A stretch of 53,154 nt of DNA from Acidobacteriaceae bacterium (GCA_003142935.1 PLOG01000163.1:1-53154), one strand, 5' to 3'; shown: positions 27,398-36,477, counted from the stretch's first letter. Translations and numbers: made by a program. The notes: generated by a model not told the origin, from the letters alone.

Positions 27398-27853
27398 ATG
27401 AATCGTCGAGATTTTTTCAGTTGGGGAACAGCAGGTTTCGTCGCGCTGTGTTCAGGCGTTGCTGTGAGTCTGGGAGCGGTGGTCCGGTTCTTGGTGCCCG
27501 ATGTTTTTTATGAGCCGCCTCAAGTATTCAAAATCGGCAACCCCGGCGACTTTCCTTTCGGCCCGCCGACATTTCTGGCGGACGAAAAGATCTATGTGTT
27601 TCGCGATCGGGACAAGGGATTTGCCGTCGCCAGCGCTGTTTGCACGCACCTGGGCTGCACGGTCAACTACTTCCAAAGCGATCAGAAATTCCATTGCCCT
27701 TGCCACGGCAGCGTGTTTGCGCGTGGCGGCGATGTGATTCATGGACCGGCGCCACGGCCATTGCAGTGGTTTGAAGTAACAGTGACTCGCGCTGGACAGC
27801 TTCAAGTGGACAAAGACAAGGTAGTGCCGGACAGCTACCGGTTGATGGTGTAA
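27398..27853 (+). CDS. Rieske 2Fe-2S protein of a bc-type complex
   Basis: The 151-residue protein begins [10 protein letters not shown], a twin-arginine-like signal, followed by one membrane helix ([20 protein letters not shown]). The cluster ligands are complete: CTHLGC (C82, H84, C87 nearby) and CPCHGS (C100, C102, H103). It would be anchored in the cytoplasmic membrane with the cluster in the periplasm, taking one electron from quinol at the Qo site of the neighbouring cytochrome b. It starts 12 bases after the flavoprotein and ends 2 bases before cytochrome b, so it is in the same operon. Confidence 0.95.
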   Translation: MNRRDFFSWGTAGFVALCSGVAVSLGAVVRFLVPDVFYEPPQVFKIGNPGDFPFGPPTFLADEKIYVFRDRDKGFAVASAVCTHLGCTVNYFQSDQKFHCPCHGSVFARGGDVIHGPAPRPLQWFEVTVTRAGQLQVDKDKVVPDSYRLMV

Positions 27854-27855
27854 CG

Positions 27856-29142
27856 ATGAATCTGATCCGAGAAATCTGGCAATCGATCGTCCGGCGGGAT
27901 CCACTGTCAACCGACAAGGGAAAGTCAGAACTGGTCTTTCTTAACGTCTGGTTGCATATCCATCCGGCCAAGGTGAAGAAGGAGCATCTCAGGTTCAAGT
28001 ACACGTTTTACCTGGGGTTCATTACCTTCTTTCTGTTCCTGATCCTGGTTACTACAGGGATCGCTCTGATGTGTTACTACCGGCCCTATCCTCCCATGGC
28101 CTACCAGGACATGAAAGATCTGCAGTTTGTGGTCTTCATGGGTCCTTTCCTGCGCGCCATGCATCGTTGGGCCGCGCACGCCATGGTGGTTTGCGTATTT
28201 CTTCATATGTGCCGCGTGTTTTACACCGGCTCCTACAAAAAGCCGCGACAGTTCAACTGGGTGGTAGGCGTACTGCTGCTACTGCTGACTCTGGGCCTTT
28301 CCTTCACGGGCTATCTGTTGCCGTGGGATCAGCTGGCATATTGGGCCATCACGGTCGGAACCAACATCGGCGGCTATGCGCCCCTGGTGGGTGGACAACT
28401 GAAAGAGTTGCTGCTCGGCGGCCACACAGTCGGAGAGGCCGCGTTGATTCGCTTTTACGTACTCCATGTGGCCGTGCTGCCGTCGCTCATGATCCTGTTG
28501 ACGATCGTACATTTCTGGCGCATCCGCAAGGATGGCGGGCTCTCGCGGCCGACGTGGAAACTGAGGCCCAACAAGACCGAAGCCCTGGTCACCATCGGCG
28601 CGCCGGCAGAAGTAGCGCCGCTGAAGACGGTGGCCGCTTCAACCGACAAAACCTACGGGCTGATGGAAGTCGTTACCGGCAAGCCCATCTTTGAGACGGT
28701 AACTCCGGAAGAGGAAGAAGACGCGGTCTTTTCCTATCCGTATGCGTTCTTCCGGGAAGCCATCGCGTTGATGGTTACGGTCACGGGTATCATGGCCATC
28801 TCCTTTTTCTTTCACGCGCCCCTTGAAGAGCTGGCCAACTCGGCAAAGACGCCCAACCCGGCCAAGGCGCCATGGTATTTTCTGGGTCTACAGGAACTGG
28901 TCAGTCACTCCGCGCTGCTGGGTGGCGTAGTTGCGCCGGCTCTGATGGTGCTGGTGCTGATCGCAATTCCATATCTTGACAGGAATCCCAGCCGCCGGCC
29001 TGCTGACCGCAAGTTGATTCTCTGGCTGTTCACCTTCTTCGTTGTCGCCAACCTGGTTCTGATCGTCATAGGAACCTTCTTCCGCGGTCCCGGCTGGGCG
29101 TTTGTTCCACCCTGGGTACATGTTGTTTCGGGGGCAGAGTAA
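27856..29142 (+). CDS. cytochrome b subunit (b6-type, fused with subunit-IV-like C-terminus)
   Basis: This 428-residue membrane protein is the quinone-reactive core of the complex. Helix B carries H103 and H117 ([16 protein letters not shown]). Helix D carries two histidines 15 apart ([19 protein letters not shown]), the spacing of b6 rather than mitochondrial cytochrome b. A hydrophilic linker (~residues 225-300) joins a second part with three helices, corresponding to subunit IV. The Qo-site PEWY motif reads [11 protein letters not shown], so the glutamate that normally helps release a proton is absent. The same variation is known in related complexes with multiheme partners. The next gene starts one base inside its stop. 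Confidence 0.94.
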   Translation: MNLIREIWQSIVRRDPLSTDKGKSELVFLNVWLHIHPAKVKKEHLRFKYTFYLGFITFFLFLILVTTGIALMCYYRPYPPMAYQDMKDLQFVVFMGPFLRAMHRWAAHAMVVCVFLHMCRVFYTGSYKKPRQFNWVVGVLLLLLTLGLSFTGYLLPWDQLAYWAITVGTNIGGYAPLVGGQLKELLLGGHTVGEAALIRFYVLHVAVLPSLMILLTIVHFWRIRKDGGLSRPTWKLRPNKTEALVTIGAPAEVAPLKTVAASTDKTYGLMEVVTGKPIFETVTPEEEEDAVFSYPYAFFREAIALMVTVTGIMAISFFFHAPLEELANSAKTPNPAKAPWYFLGLQELVSHSALLGGVVAPALMVLVLIAIPYLDRNPSRRPADRKLILWLFTFFVVANLVLIVIGTFFRGPGWAFVPPWVHVVSGAE

Positions 29143-30533
29143 TGGGACGCAAACTACCGCAATTCTTCTTCGCGCTGAGCATGCTCGCTCTGGTGCTGAT
29201 CGCAGCGGCAGTGTGGCAAGCCAGCACGCCCTCCTGGAAGAACTATCAGCGCGCCTTCTTTCAACTGGAGGCGCAGGGGGAGCCCAACGCGGTGACCAAG
29301 GCCGCTGTTCTGGCTACGCCTCCGCAGATTCATCAAATCCTTCTCCCTGGTCTGCAGCGCGTCGACCGGTGCACCACGTGCCATCTTGGCGTGGATGACC
29401 CCACCATGAAGAACGCGCCGGAGCCTTTCCGCTATCACGCCGGTCTCGGACCCCACATTCCGTCAAAATTTGGTTGCACCATTTGTCACGGCGGCCAGGG
29501 ACTCGCAACTGACGTCAAGGATGCGCACGGCAACGTGCCGTTCTGGCCAAACCCGCTTCTGTCCAGCGATTACATTCGTGCTTCCTGCGGCAGATGCCAC
29601 AAGGAAGGCGATGTCCCCGGCGTGCCGGAATTGACTGAGGGAAGGCGCCTCTTTGAGACCGAGGGTTGCCACGGCTGCCATAAGTTGAACGGCGTAGGCG
29701 GCAGCATTGGCCCGGATCTGACGGATGAGGGCGCAAGCCACCGCTCTCCCGATTGGCTCGAACGTCACTTCCTCGCTCCCAACGTTGTTTCGGCCGGATC
29801 CGCCATGCCCAACTTCCATTTCACCAGGGAGCAGGCGCGCGCGCTCACCTATTACATGCTCTCGCTCACGAACGCCGACATGGGCTCGTACTACTCAAGC
29901 ATGCGCCTGATCCCGAGCCCCGAATACGGCCGGCAACTGTTCGTCGAGAAGGACTGTATCGTCTGCCATGCCATTGGGGGAACCGGAGCTAAGGTCGGTC
30001 CCGATCTGCTCGGTGTCACCAAGCGCCATTCGATGGAGTGGCTGGACGAACAACTGGTGAATCCGCAGCTTGTGTATCCAGGCAGCTCCATGCCCGAATA
30101 TGACCTGGAGGCGAATGTGCGCACGGCGCTGGTCGCCTTCATGGCGTCCGCCACGCAGGAAGATGCGCAGGAAATCCTGGCTCACAGAAGCAATAAGCTC
30201 ACTCCCGAAGACGTCGCTATCGAAGCCGGCAAACGTGACTTTGCCCGCTTTGGTTGCGCGGGCTGCCACGGTACGGAACTCCAGGGAGGCGTGCCGAACC
30301 CTAACGCCCAGGGAGGCCAGGTCCCTTCGCTTCTGCATGTCTCCGACGATTACACAAAGGATGAGATCATTCAGATCATTCGTGACGGCAAGGTGCCTCC
30401 GTTGGACAACGCAGCGGGTCCAACGCCTCCGTTGTACATGCCATCGTGGAAACACCTGCTGAGCGACGAAGATATCCACCAGATCGTCGATTTCCTCTGG
30501 TCTATGCAACAGAAGGCGAAGGATAGCTGGTAG
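29142..30533 (+). CDS. hexaheme c-type cytochrome, membrane anchored
   Basis: The 463-residue protein starts with an uncleaved-looking hydrophobic helix (FFALSMLALVLIAAAVW) and carries six CxxCH sites: CTTCH (77), CTICH (112), CGRCH (149), CHGCH (176), CIVCH (272) and CAGCH (372). The N-terminal half resembles a multiheme electron collector. The three later sites sit in class-I cytochrome domains with distal methionines (SAMPNF, SSMPEY, LYMPSW). It takes the place of cytochrome c1 in the complex and would pass electrons to soluble or outer-membrane carriers. It overlaps the cytochrome b stop by one base and is followed by a terminator hairpin. Confidence 0.93.
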   Translation: MGRKLPQFFFALSMLALVLIAAAVWQASTPSWKNYQRAFFQLEAQGEPNAVTKAAVLATPPQIHQILLPGLQRVDRCTTCHLGVDDPTMKNAPEPFRYHAGLGPHIPSKFGCTICHGGQGLATDVKDAHGNVPFWPNPLLSSDYIRASCGRCHKEGDVPGVPELTEGRRLFETEGCHGCHKLNGVGGSIGPDLTDEGASHRSPDWLERHFLAPNVVSAGSAMPNFHFTREQARALTYYMLSLTNADMGSYYSSMRLIPSPEYGRQLFVEKDCIVCHAIGGTGAKVGPDLLGVTKRHSMEWLDEQLVNPQLVYPGSSMPEYDLEANVRTALVAFMASATQEDAQEILAHRSNKLTPEDVAIEAGKRDFARFGCAGCHGTELQGGVPNPNAQGGQVPSLLHVSDDYTKDEIIQIIRDGKVPPLDNAAGPTPPLYMPSWKHLLSDEDIHQIVDFLWSMQQKAKDSW

Positions 30534-30564
30534 CAGCCGAACCTTCGCCGCATGAGCGCTTCAC

Positions 30565-30604
30565 GCCGGAATTTTCCTGTTCATAAAACTCAGGGAATTC
30601 CGGC
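30565..30604 (+). terminator. hairpin terminator after the bc operon
   Basis: GCCGGAATT (30565-30573) pairs with AATTCCGGC (30596-30604), and the inner TTCCTG/CAGG bases can extend it. It lies 31 bases after the hexaheme cytochrome stop. Confidence 0.7.
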
Positions 30605-30652
30605 ATGGTGGCCGGGTTCGGTCCATTCTGATTCTTTGCGGAGGTTCATCGC

Positions 30653-31186
30653 GTGAAGCCTTCATCGAAATCCCGCCCCACAGCCTTCGTGACGCTCCTC
30701 AGCGCTGCACTCGTCGTAGTCGCAACAGCCGCGCAGGCACCGCAAAACGCTCAAAGGCCCGCTGCCGCTGCAACGCCGCCTCCACCTCCCGCCTATCCGG
30801 CTCCCACAAACCTCAAGGTGCTTCCCAAAAACCTGACCGGGCAACAGGTCCACGACATCATGAAACAGTGGAACGGTGAGCTGGGAGTTCGATGCGGCGC
30901 CTGCCACGCGGAAGACCCCGGCATCGTCACAACAGACGGTCCAGCGCGCCCCGCATTGGCAGAGGATTCCAAGGCACTGAAGGAAATTGCGCGCCTCATG
31001 TACACCATGACTGAACAAATCAATACCAACTACATCGTCAGGGTCGCGGGCTCCAGCATGCCGGTCACCTGTAGCACCTGCCATCGCGGCAACATCGGTC
31101 CGGAGCCGTTTACCATCCAGCCGGCCGGCGGACCACCTCCCGTCCAGGCCCCGCCGAGTCTGGAGGAAAGGCCGCAGCCGCAATGA
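30653..31186 (+). CDS. diheme cytochrome c of the photosynthetic-reaction-centre cytochrome family
   Basis: The 177-residue exported protein starts at GTG with CGGAGG upstream. After a signal peptide and a Pro/Ala-rich linker comes NLKVLPKNLTGQQVHDIMKQ, then CGACH (81-85), a helix (EIARLMYTMTEQINTNY) with candidate Met ligands, and CSTCH (140-144). This is the repeating unit of the tetraheme reaction-centre cytochrome (CytoC_RC). Two-heme versions are common in non-phototrophic Acidobacteriota, so no photosynthesis is implied. It likely carries electrons between the bc complex and the outer-membrane modules on either side. Confidence 0.87.
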   Translation: MKPSSKSRPTAFVTLLSAALVVVATAAQAPQNAQRPAAAATPPPPPAYPAPTNLKVLPKNLTGQQVHDIMKQWNGELGVRCGACHAEDPGIVTTDGPARPALAEDSKALKEIARLMYTMTEQINTNYIVRVAGSSMPVTCSTCHRGNIGPEPFTIQPAGGPPPVQAPPSLEERPQPQ

Positions 31187-31412
31187 CAGAATGCCCTGGC
31201 ACGCTCTCCATAAACCGCAGGACAAGCCGGCAATCCATCACAGCCCTGTCGACCAAAGAGTTCAGCCCCTCGCCATGAAGAACCGAATCCTTAGCCGCCG
31301 TTCACAATTGCTCGAACGCCATCTTGGTGAAGCAGGCTATGATGCCCACGCCCCGCATGTATCCAGTCTTAGGTGGTCATTGACGAATAGCGATGGGCCA
31401 GTTAGGCGCAAC

Positions 31413-32381
31413 ATGATCGGTGCGGTTTTGGGAAAAAGACAAGGCCCGCGAGCCTGTTTCATGCTGTTGTTCTGCGCAACAATGTTTTGCGCAACGGCAT
31501 TGGCCTCTCGGCCGGGCGGATCCAATTCGGTCGAAACCGAGGCCGTCCAGTCGGGCTCGGGTGACTCTGCCAATGCAGCTGATTGCGCGACCTGTCACAA
31601 AGAGGTGGTAAAGGACTTTGCCAGCAATTCGCACAGTCGGCCGGTGCTGATGCATGGCGGCAAAGGCGTGACCTGCGAGAGCTGTCACGGCCCCGGCAAG
31701 GCGCATGCGGAGGCCGGCGACGTCACCATGATCTTCAACCCCGCCCGCGCTACCGCCAAAGAGGTGCATGAAAAATGCCAGACATGCCATAAAGCCAGGC
31801 ACGCAAACTTTGAACGCTCGGTCCACGACAAGGGAAACGTGAGCTGCATCGGCTGCCACAGCATTCACTCTGCCGGCGCGCCGAAGCATCTGCTCAAGAT
31901 GGAGCAGCCCCAGCTCTGCTTTTAGTGCCACAGCGACGTAAAGCCGCAGTTCTCCATGCCCTTCCACCACAAGGTTGAGGAGGGAATGATGCAGTGCACA
32001 GACTGCCACGATGCGCACGGCGCCTTGGGAGAGAATGCGCTGCCGTCTTCCACATGGCAGTTTATGGCGTGCACCAAATGCCACACGTTGACCGCCGGAC
32101 CCTTTGTCTATGAGCACGCTGCGGTCAAGGCCGAAGGATGCACTGCCTGCCATTTCCCTCACGGAGGAACGAATCCCCGGTTGCTGACTCAAGCCAAAGT
32201 GAACAGGATCTGCCTGCAATGCCACTTGCCGTCGCCGAACTCCCCAACGGGCCAGCCTGCCGTACCGGAGCATATCCAGTCTGCACAGAGCCAGTCGTGC
32301 ATCAGCTGTCACTCGAGCATTCACGGCTCCAACGTCAGCGACGTCTTCCTGAGCTCCACGGAGAAAAGGCGCAGCCATTGA
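31413..32381 (+). pseudogene. MtrA/DmsE-like decaheme cytochrome gene with an amber codon in heme motif 5
   Basis: Reading from the ATG at 31413 gives a signal peptide (MLLFCATMFCATALA) and nine intact CxxCH sites: CATCH, CESCH, CQTCH, CIGCH, then CTDCH, CTKCH, CTACH, CLQCH, CISCH. A tenth reads C-F-stop-C-H: TAG at 31923-31925 replaces what is most simply CAG (Gln). The frame is unchanged across the stop, and the total of ~322 codons with ten hemes matches the MtrA/PioA/DmsE family. That family conducts electrons across the outer membrane inside a porin. The truncated product would have four hemes. The ATG at 31956 could restart only a leaderless half. No MtrB-type barrel follows. It is a nonsense mutant, a sequence error or, less likely, a read-through gene. 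Confidence 0.85.
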
Positions 32382-32569
32382 CACGGCAGACGGAAATCGG
32401 AAAATGTCTGTGTGGACCGCCTGCTGAAGTCACTTTTCCGATGGTACACACTTACCCCGGCGGCCATTCCGCCATCTCGGTATATGACAAAGAGTTCATC
32501 CAGATCTCGGTAAGCGTTCAGGCCTGATTTGCCGATAACCCATGTGGAGGTAATCCCTGAGCCTATCAA
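32382..32569. other. gene-free junction between the cytochrome cluster and mobile debris
   Basis: No gene is supported. Short open frames on both strands carry no family signature. Sequence character changes here from the GC-rich cytochrome genes to the lower-GC mobile region. Confidence 0.4.
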
Positions 32570-33070
32570 TTATCGGTTCCGTCGCTCCCGCAACCAGTCA
32601 GCCTCAACCACAGAGGCCGGCTCCCGCATCCACACCAACAGCGCCATCGTCGGCATCCTCACAGGCCGACACCTTAGCCGTAAGCCCCGCTGCAATGAAG
32701 GCATCGCAAGGTGGTGACGTCGATCATGACGGCGACTCGCATTCTCGGTAAGCAGCAACACGCCGACACTCTCCGTGCGGCCTGCCACCTTGCGAGTCGT
32801 CAGATCGAAGAAGAGGTTCGATGGCAGAAGGCGAAATCCTTCATCGGACCAGGGCAACGTGATTTTGTAGAAGTGCTGCCGCACCTGCCCTGCCAGCGTA
32901 CGCAGTTCTTCAAGCTTGTCGGCGCCACGCAATAATTGCTTGTTATAGCGGCCTGCGCCTTTGTGCGCTCCATGCTGGTCGGCTACATCGCGGCTGATCT
33001 TGCAGTCGTGTTTAACGGCCGTCCAGATACTTATGTGGATGGCGGCGAGCATTGCGCGTTCGGTGATCAT
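32570..33070 (-). pseudogene. truncated DUF3150-like (phage/plasmid) protein gene
   Basis: The start at 33070 (MITERAMLAAIHISIWTAVK) has GGGAGG 8 bases upstream. About 90 residues look like the DUF3150 family known from phages and plasmids: ISRDVADQHGAHKGAGRYNK, RTLAGQVRQHFYKITLPWSD, EGFRLLPSNLFFDLTT. After ~residue 93 the frame goes on with a basic, unrelated-looking tail to the stop at 32570. The family normally continues, so the 3' part is probably lost or frameshifted. Its Shine-Dalgarno directly abuts the left end of the RIT element, which has therefore replaced its promoter. Confidence 0.6.
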
Positions 33071-33083
33071 TGCACTACCTCCC

Positions 33084-33094
33084 GTTATGTTGCT
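33084..33094 (+). repeat. left terminal inverted repeat of the RIT element
   Basis: GTTATGTTGCT is identical to the reverse complement of 36597-36607. It immediately follows the Shine-Dalgarno of the DUF3150-like gene (on the other strand). Confidence 0.85.
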
Positions 33095-33130
33095 CACCAC
33101 ATAAAAGGAGTTATGTGGTGTTTAAAGTTA

Positions 33131-33191
33131 TGTTGCGTAGCAGTGTCAATGCGCAGTACTCATGCGGTCATGAAGCACTGCTGACGCAACA
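33131..33191. repeat. subterminal inverted repeat in the left RIT end
   Basis: GTTATGTTGCGTAGCAGTG faces a near-complement CACTGCTGACGCAACATAAG across about 30 bases. A comparable pair flanks 36521-36590 at the right end. These are likely recombinase-binding arms. Confidence 0.65.
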
Positions 33192-33198
33192 TAAGTAA

Positions 33199-34206
33199 TC
33201 AGAGAGAACGGAGGAAAGCCATCAGAGATGGATTATCTTTCCAGGGCCGTTTAGATACAGGGTTGGAATGGAGAGCGTTGGTCTTTTCCAGCATCTGAGC
33301 CTTGCGTTCGAGATCGATCTCGACATAGATGTTGGTGGTGTCGATAGAGACATGACCGAGCCATGCACGAATAGTGTTGATGTCCACGCCGGCACGTAGT
33401 AGGTGCGTAGCGGTGGTGTGGCGGATAGTGTGGGGGCTAATGCATTTGTTGGCCAAAGATGGGCAAGGAGCCATGGCCTTGCGAACATATTTCTTGATGA
33501 GGCGATGAACACCGTGACGGGTAATAGCCTGCCCATGACGGTTTACGAAGACCGGCTCGTCAGACGAACGGTTGCGGGTGAGCGAAAGCAATTCCGCTGC
33601 AGTGGCAGCCCATAAGGGACAACGACGGGTTTTGCTGCCCTTACCGAATATTTCGACATGGCTCATAGCGTTGGGCCTGAGATTTAGTTTGTTGATCGGC
33701 AGGCTTGATGCTTCTGAGACGCGGGCACCGGAATTGTAGAGAAAGAGGAGCAATGTGTAATCACGCCGACCCAGTACCGTGTTACGATCCGGAGCGGCTA
33801 ATAGTGCATCCATTTGGGGCTTTTCAAGGTAAGTGAGTTGAGGACTATGAAAACGCTTGAAAGGCACTGCGCGAATCGTAGCGCACCATGCGACATGCTC
33901 AGGGCTGTGCTCAGCCACGAAGCGAGCCATCGCATGAATAGCGGCCAAGCGTTGATTGCGTGTGCGGATTTTACAGTGACGCTCATGTTCAAGGTGGTCG
34001 AGGAAGGCCTTCAAAACACCGCTGGAGAGATCAGCGATACAAAGATGGTCAATGGGGTGTCGGCTATGTATGCTGATCCATGGAAGTAAAATGGAGAAAG
34101 TGTCACGATAGCTGCGTTGCGTGTTCTTGGAGAGGTTTCGCTCCGCGATCACATGCTCCAGAAGAAAGCGCCGTACCCAACTGCCAAGCAAGTTCGCACT
34201 AGTCAA
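33199..34206 (-). CDS. ritC: RIT tyrosine recombinase, third gene
   Basis: The 335-residue recombinase has an N-terminal SAM-like core-binding domain (LSKNTQRSYRDTFSILLPWI). Its catalytic domain is complete: box I arginine in YNSGARVSEASSLP, lysine in EIFGKGSKTRRCP, HTIRHTTATHLLRAG (HxxR), LGHVSIDTTNIYVEID with histidine and the nucleophilic tyrosine. The start is a TTG at 34206 lying eight bases inside the end of ritB, typical of the translational coupling in RIT trios. It should be catalytically competent. The role of each of the three proteins in RIT movement is not established. Confidence 0.88.
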   Translation of the reverse strand: MTSANLLGSWVRRFLLEHVIAERNLSKNTQRSYRDTFSILLPWISIHSRHPIDHLCIADLSSGVLKAFLDHLEHERHCKIRTRNQRLAAIHAMARFVAEHSPEHVAWCATIRAVPFKRFHSPQLTYLEKPQMDALLAAPDRNTVLGRRDYTLLLFLYNSGARVSEASSLPINKLNLRPNAMSHVEIFGKGSKTRRCPLWAATAAELLSLTRNRSSDEPVFVNRHGQAITRHGVHRLIKKYVRKAMAPCPSLANKCISPHTIRHTTATHLLRAGVDINTIRAWLGHVSIDTTNIYVEIDLERKAQMLEKTNALHSNPVSKRPWKDNPSLMAFLRSL

Positions 34207-35140
34207 GGCTCACCTCCGGTCGAGCGTAGCGCTCGAAGCAAAGGCTGGCCTCTGTGAGTAGTTCTGTTGCCATCGTCAAGTAGTGCGCAGTGTCCTGAAT
34301 ACTGCCATGTCCAAGGTAGGTTGTGAGGTGGGGCAGTAAACGCTGCACGTTCTTACCCTCTCGATACCACGTAACGATCCGTACCAGTGCAAAGCTGTGA
34401 CGAAAATCATGAAGTCGCGGCTGGTATCTCGCCTCCCTGGAACGATGGACCCCAGCTTCTTCGCGCAACTTCTGGAAAACATCTTCGGCAGTATTGCGAG
34501 TGATCCTCTGAAGTTTTACTGTTCCCAGCAGTGGTGTGTTCTCTGTGTGATGGACCGATGGCCACTGCTGATCGATATAGGCTTCTAAGACGCGCCGCAA
34601 GTCAGGTCCAACGGGAACGAGGCGGCTCTTAAAGAACTTGGTATCGCGAATAGTGAGCACTCCAGAATTGCGATCAAAATCTTCAATATTCAACCGCAAC
34701 GCTTCACTGATCCGGAGGCCGGTTCCATAAAGTAACAACAAGAGCGTACGGATGGTATTGGGTGTAAGAAACCACGTGTATCGATGGCGCGAGTCGGCAG
34801 CATCAATCAACTTGCGCATATCGTCGTTGGTGTAGATGTAGGGTTGAAACTGCTCTGGTAATTGTGGTTTGCTGCGTGGTAGAGGGCTGTTCTGAACGTA
34901 ATGATGAGCCTGCGCATAACGGTAGAACGTTGCCAGAGTCTGATACTTGTAAAATCAGTTAGAAGTCACTGGACCGCTGCCGTCCAGGAAGCGTCGAACA
35001 GCACACGGGTTTACTTGCTTTATATCGCCGTCGCCTACGATCTTCACAAAGGCACGTAGCTTGACAGCCTTTGACTTGAAGTCCTTTCCGAGAGAACGCT
35101 TATATGCAATGTAGGACTCAACGACCTGTGACAGTGTCAT
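34199..35140 (-). pseudogene. ritB: RIT tyrosine recombinase, second gene, split by an in-frame TGA
   Basis: The ATG at 35140 overlaps the ritA stop by four bases. The N-terminal domain reads MTLSQVVESYIAYKRSLGKD to GSGPVTSN and stops at TGA (34955-34957). The frame then continues without a shift through FYKYQTLATFYRYAQAHHYV into an intact catalytic domain (LYGTGLRISEALRLN, HDFRHSFALVRIV, LGHGSIQDTAHYLTM). A TGG (Trp) codon is the likely original, one G-to-A change away. The nucleophilic tyrosine and the R-H-R residues are present in the second part. As it stands the trio lacks a full-length middle recombinase. Confidence 0.83.
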
Positions 35141-36477
35141 AGTAGTCCTCCAAGGCTGATCGCAGCTACGGCCTGAAGCGCTTCGATGCTGCCTCTGGGA
35201 TAGATCGGTGTGGCAATATGAGCACTGTGCTCGGAATGGGTAACCAGGCCACTTAGATCGAGCTGACCAACTTCTTGCAACGCGACCAGGTTGGTCTTGG
35301 CATATATCTGTGTAGATTCCAAGGAGACGTGGCCGAGATGTTCGGCAATATCCTTGAGCGTGAATCTTTCTGCCAACAGGTGGGTGGCGCAGGAATGCCG
35401 AAGAGCATGGGGCCCATAGCATGGTAGTGTGAGACCCAGTTGGAGTAAACGATTACGTACCGTCGTTCCGAGACAGGTTGCCGTTAACGGTCGAAACGGC
35501 TGAATTAGTGTGACGAACACCTCACGATTCGTGCATCGTGGACGCACTTCGCGAAGGTACCGCAGGATCGCATCTCCCACATTGCGGAGCAAGGGATAAT
35601 GTTGAGTTTTGCGCTGCTTAGTACGGCGAACATGAAGCACTTCCTGTTCCCAGTCAATGTCGTCCAGGCAGAGATGGCGCACTTCACCGCTCCGAAACCC
35701 ATAAACTGCCAGCAGCAATAACATGGCGTGATCGCGAATGTCGTTCGGAGTGTCACCAGAAGATGCAACTAGAAGGCGCTGCACATCACTCCACAGCGGT
35801 CCTCGTGGTAACCGTTCGAGTTTATAAATACGAGGCGCATCGATGGTATTGGCAAGGCCCTGAACACACCAATTCATCGATTGAGCAAAACGAATAAAGT
35901 TGCGCAGTGCCTTGACGTGAATAGAAATAGTTGTCCGCTTCCATCGTCGTTGTGCGGCCTGCCAAACAAAGTAACGAGATATATCCTCGGGAGCTATCTC
36001 GCGCAGTGTCTTTACTTGGTCTGCAGCCCAGTTAAGGAATTGGCGCAAGTGTGTCTTATGCATTTTCAAGGAAGCATCTGCTAGACCGCGCTCTTGTTGT
36101 TCGAATTGAAAGAACGCTTCCTCCTCTGTGGTGAACGGAAGTTGGGACACCGGTTTCTGTAAACGTCCCAACATGCGCAGCCAATTTGTCGCGTGAAATA
36201 CAAACTTTGTTTCCATGCGATGCCGACTGCTATGGCAGCGAACAAGCGTGGTACTCCACTGCCTGGCAGCAGCTTCAAATTGGGTAGGCGTAACTGATGG
36301 GAGACTGAGCGGAAGTTGCTCGCCCATATGGTAGAGCAGATTTGCAATTTGCCTCAAGGTCGGCAGGGAGCGGCCTTCTTCCATCAGCAACGCCAGATAG
36401 CATTCTCGTTCTTTTGCATATGGACCGTTGCGGTGGCGACTGAGATTAGATCGACGGAATAGAATCCTTTCGAACAT
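35137..36477 (-). CDS. ritA: RIT tyrosine recombinase, first gene
   Basis: The start at 36477 (MFERILFRRSNLSRHRNGPY) has AAGGAG eight bases upstream; the in-frame TTG before it is less likely. The protein is 446 residues, long for a recombinase. It has an extended N-terminal region, then a core-binding domain (KMHKTHLRQFLNWAADQVKT) and a catalytic domain: AVYGFRSGEVRHLCLDDI (box I), VRRTKQRKTQHYPL, PHALRHSCATHLLAER, and LGHVSLESTQIYAKTN with the tyrosine. All catalytic residues are seen. The larger first member fits the RIT arrangement. Confidence 0.88.
   Translation of the reverse strand: MFERILFRRSNLSRHRNGPYAKERECYLALLMEEGRSLPTLRQIANLLYHMGEQLPLSLPSVTPTQFEAAARQWSTTLVRCHSSRHRMETKFVFHATNWLRMLGRLQKPVSQLPFTTEEEAFFQFEQQERGLADASLKMHKTHLRQFLNWAADQVKTLREIAPEDISRYFVWQAAQRRWKRTTISIHVKALRNFIRFAQSMNWCVQGLANTIDAPRIYKLERLPRGPLWSDVQRLLVASSGDTPNDIRDHAMLLLLAVYGFRSGEVRHLCLDDIDWEQEVLHVRRTKQRKTQHYPLLRNVGDAILRYLREVRPRCTNREVFVTLIQPFRPLTATCLGTTVRNRLLQLGLTLPCYGPHALRHSCATHLLAERFTLKDIAEHLGHVSLESTQIYAKTNLVALQEVGQLDLSGLVTHSEHSAHIATPIYPRGSIEALQAVAAISLGGLL

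Noticed and set aside
30653-31186. Evidence for phototrophy from the reaction-centre-type cytochrome
   Set aside because: No reaction-centre, antenna or pigment genes are present, and this diheme family is common in non-phototrophic Acidobacteriota.
31923-31925. Pyrrolysine or genetic-code recoding at the in-frame stops
   Set aside because: All three stop codons are affected in unrelated genes, which no single recoding scheme explains. TAG in CFxCH is most simply a CAG mutation or a sequence error.
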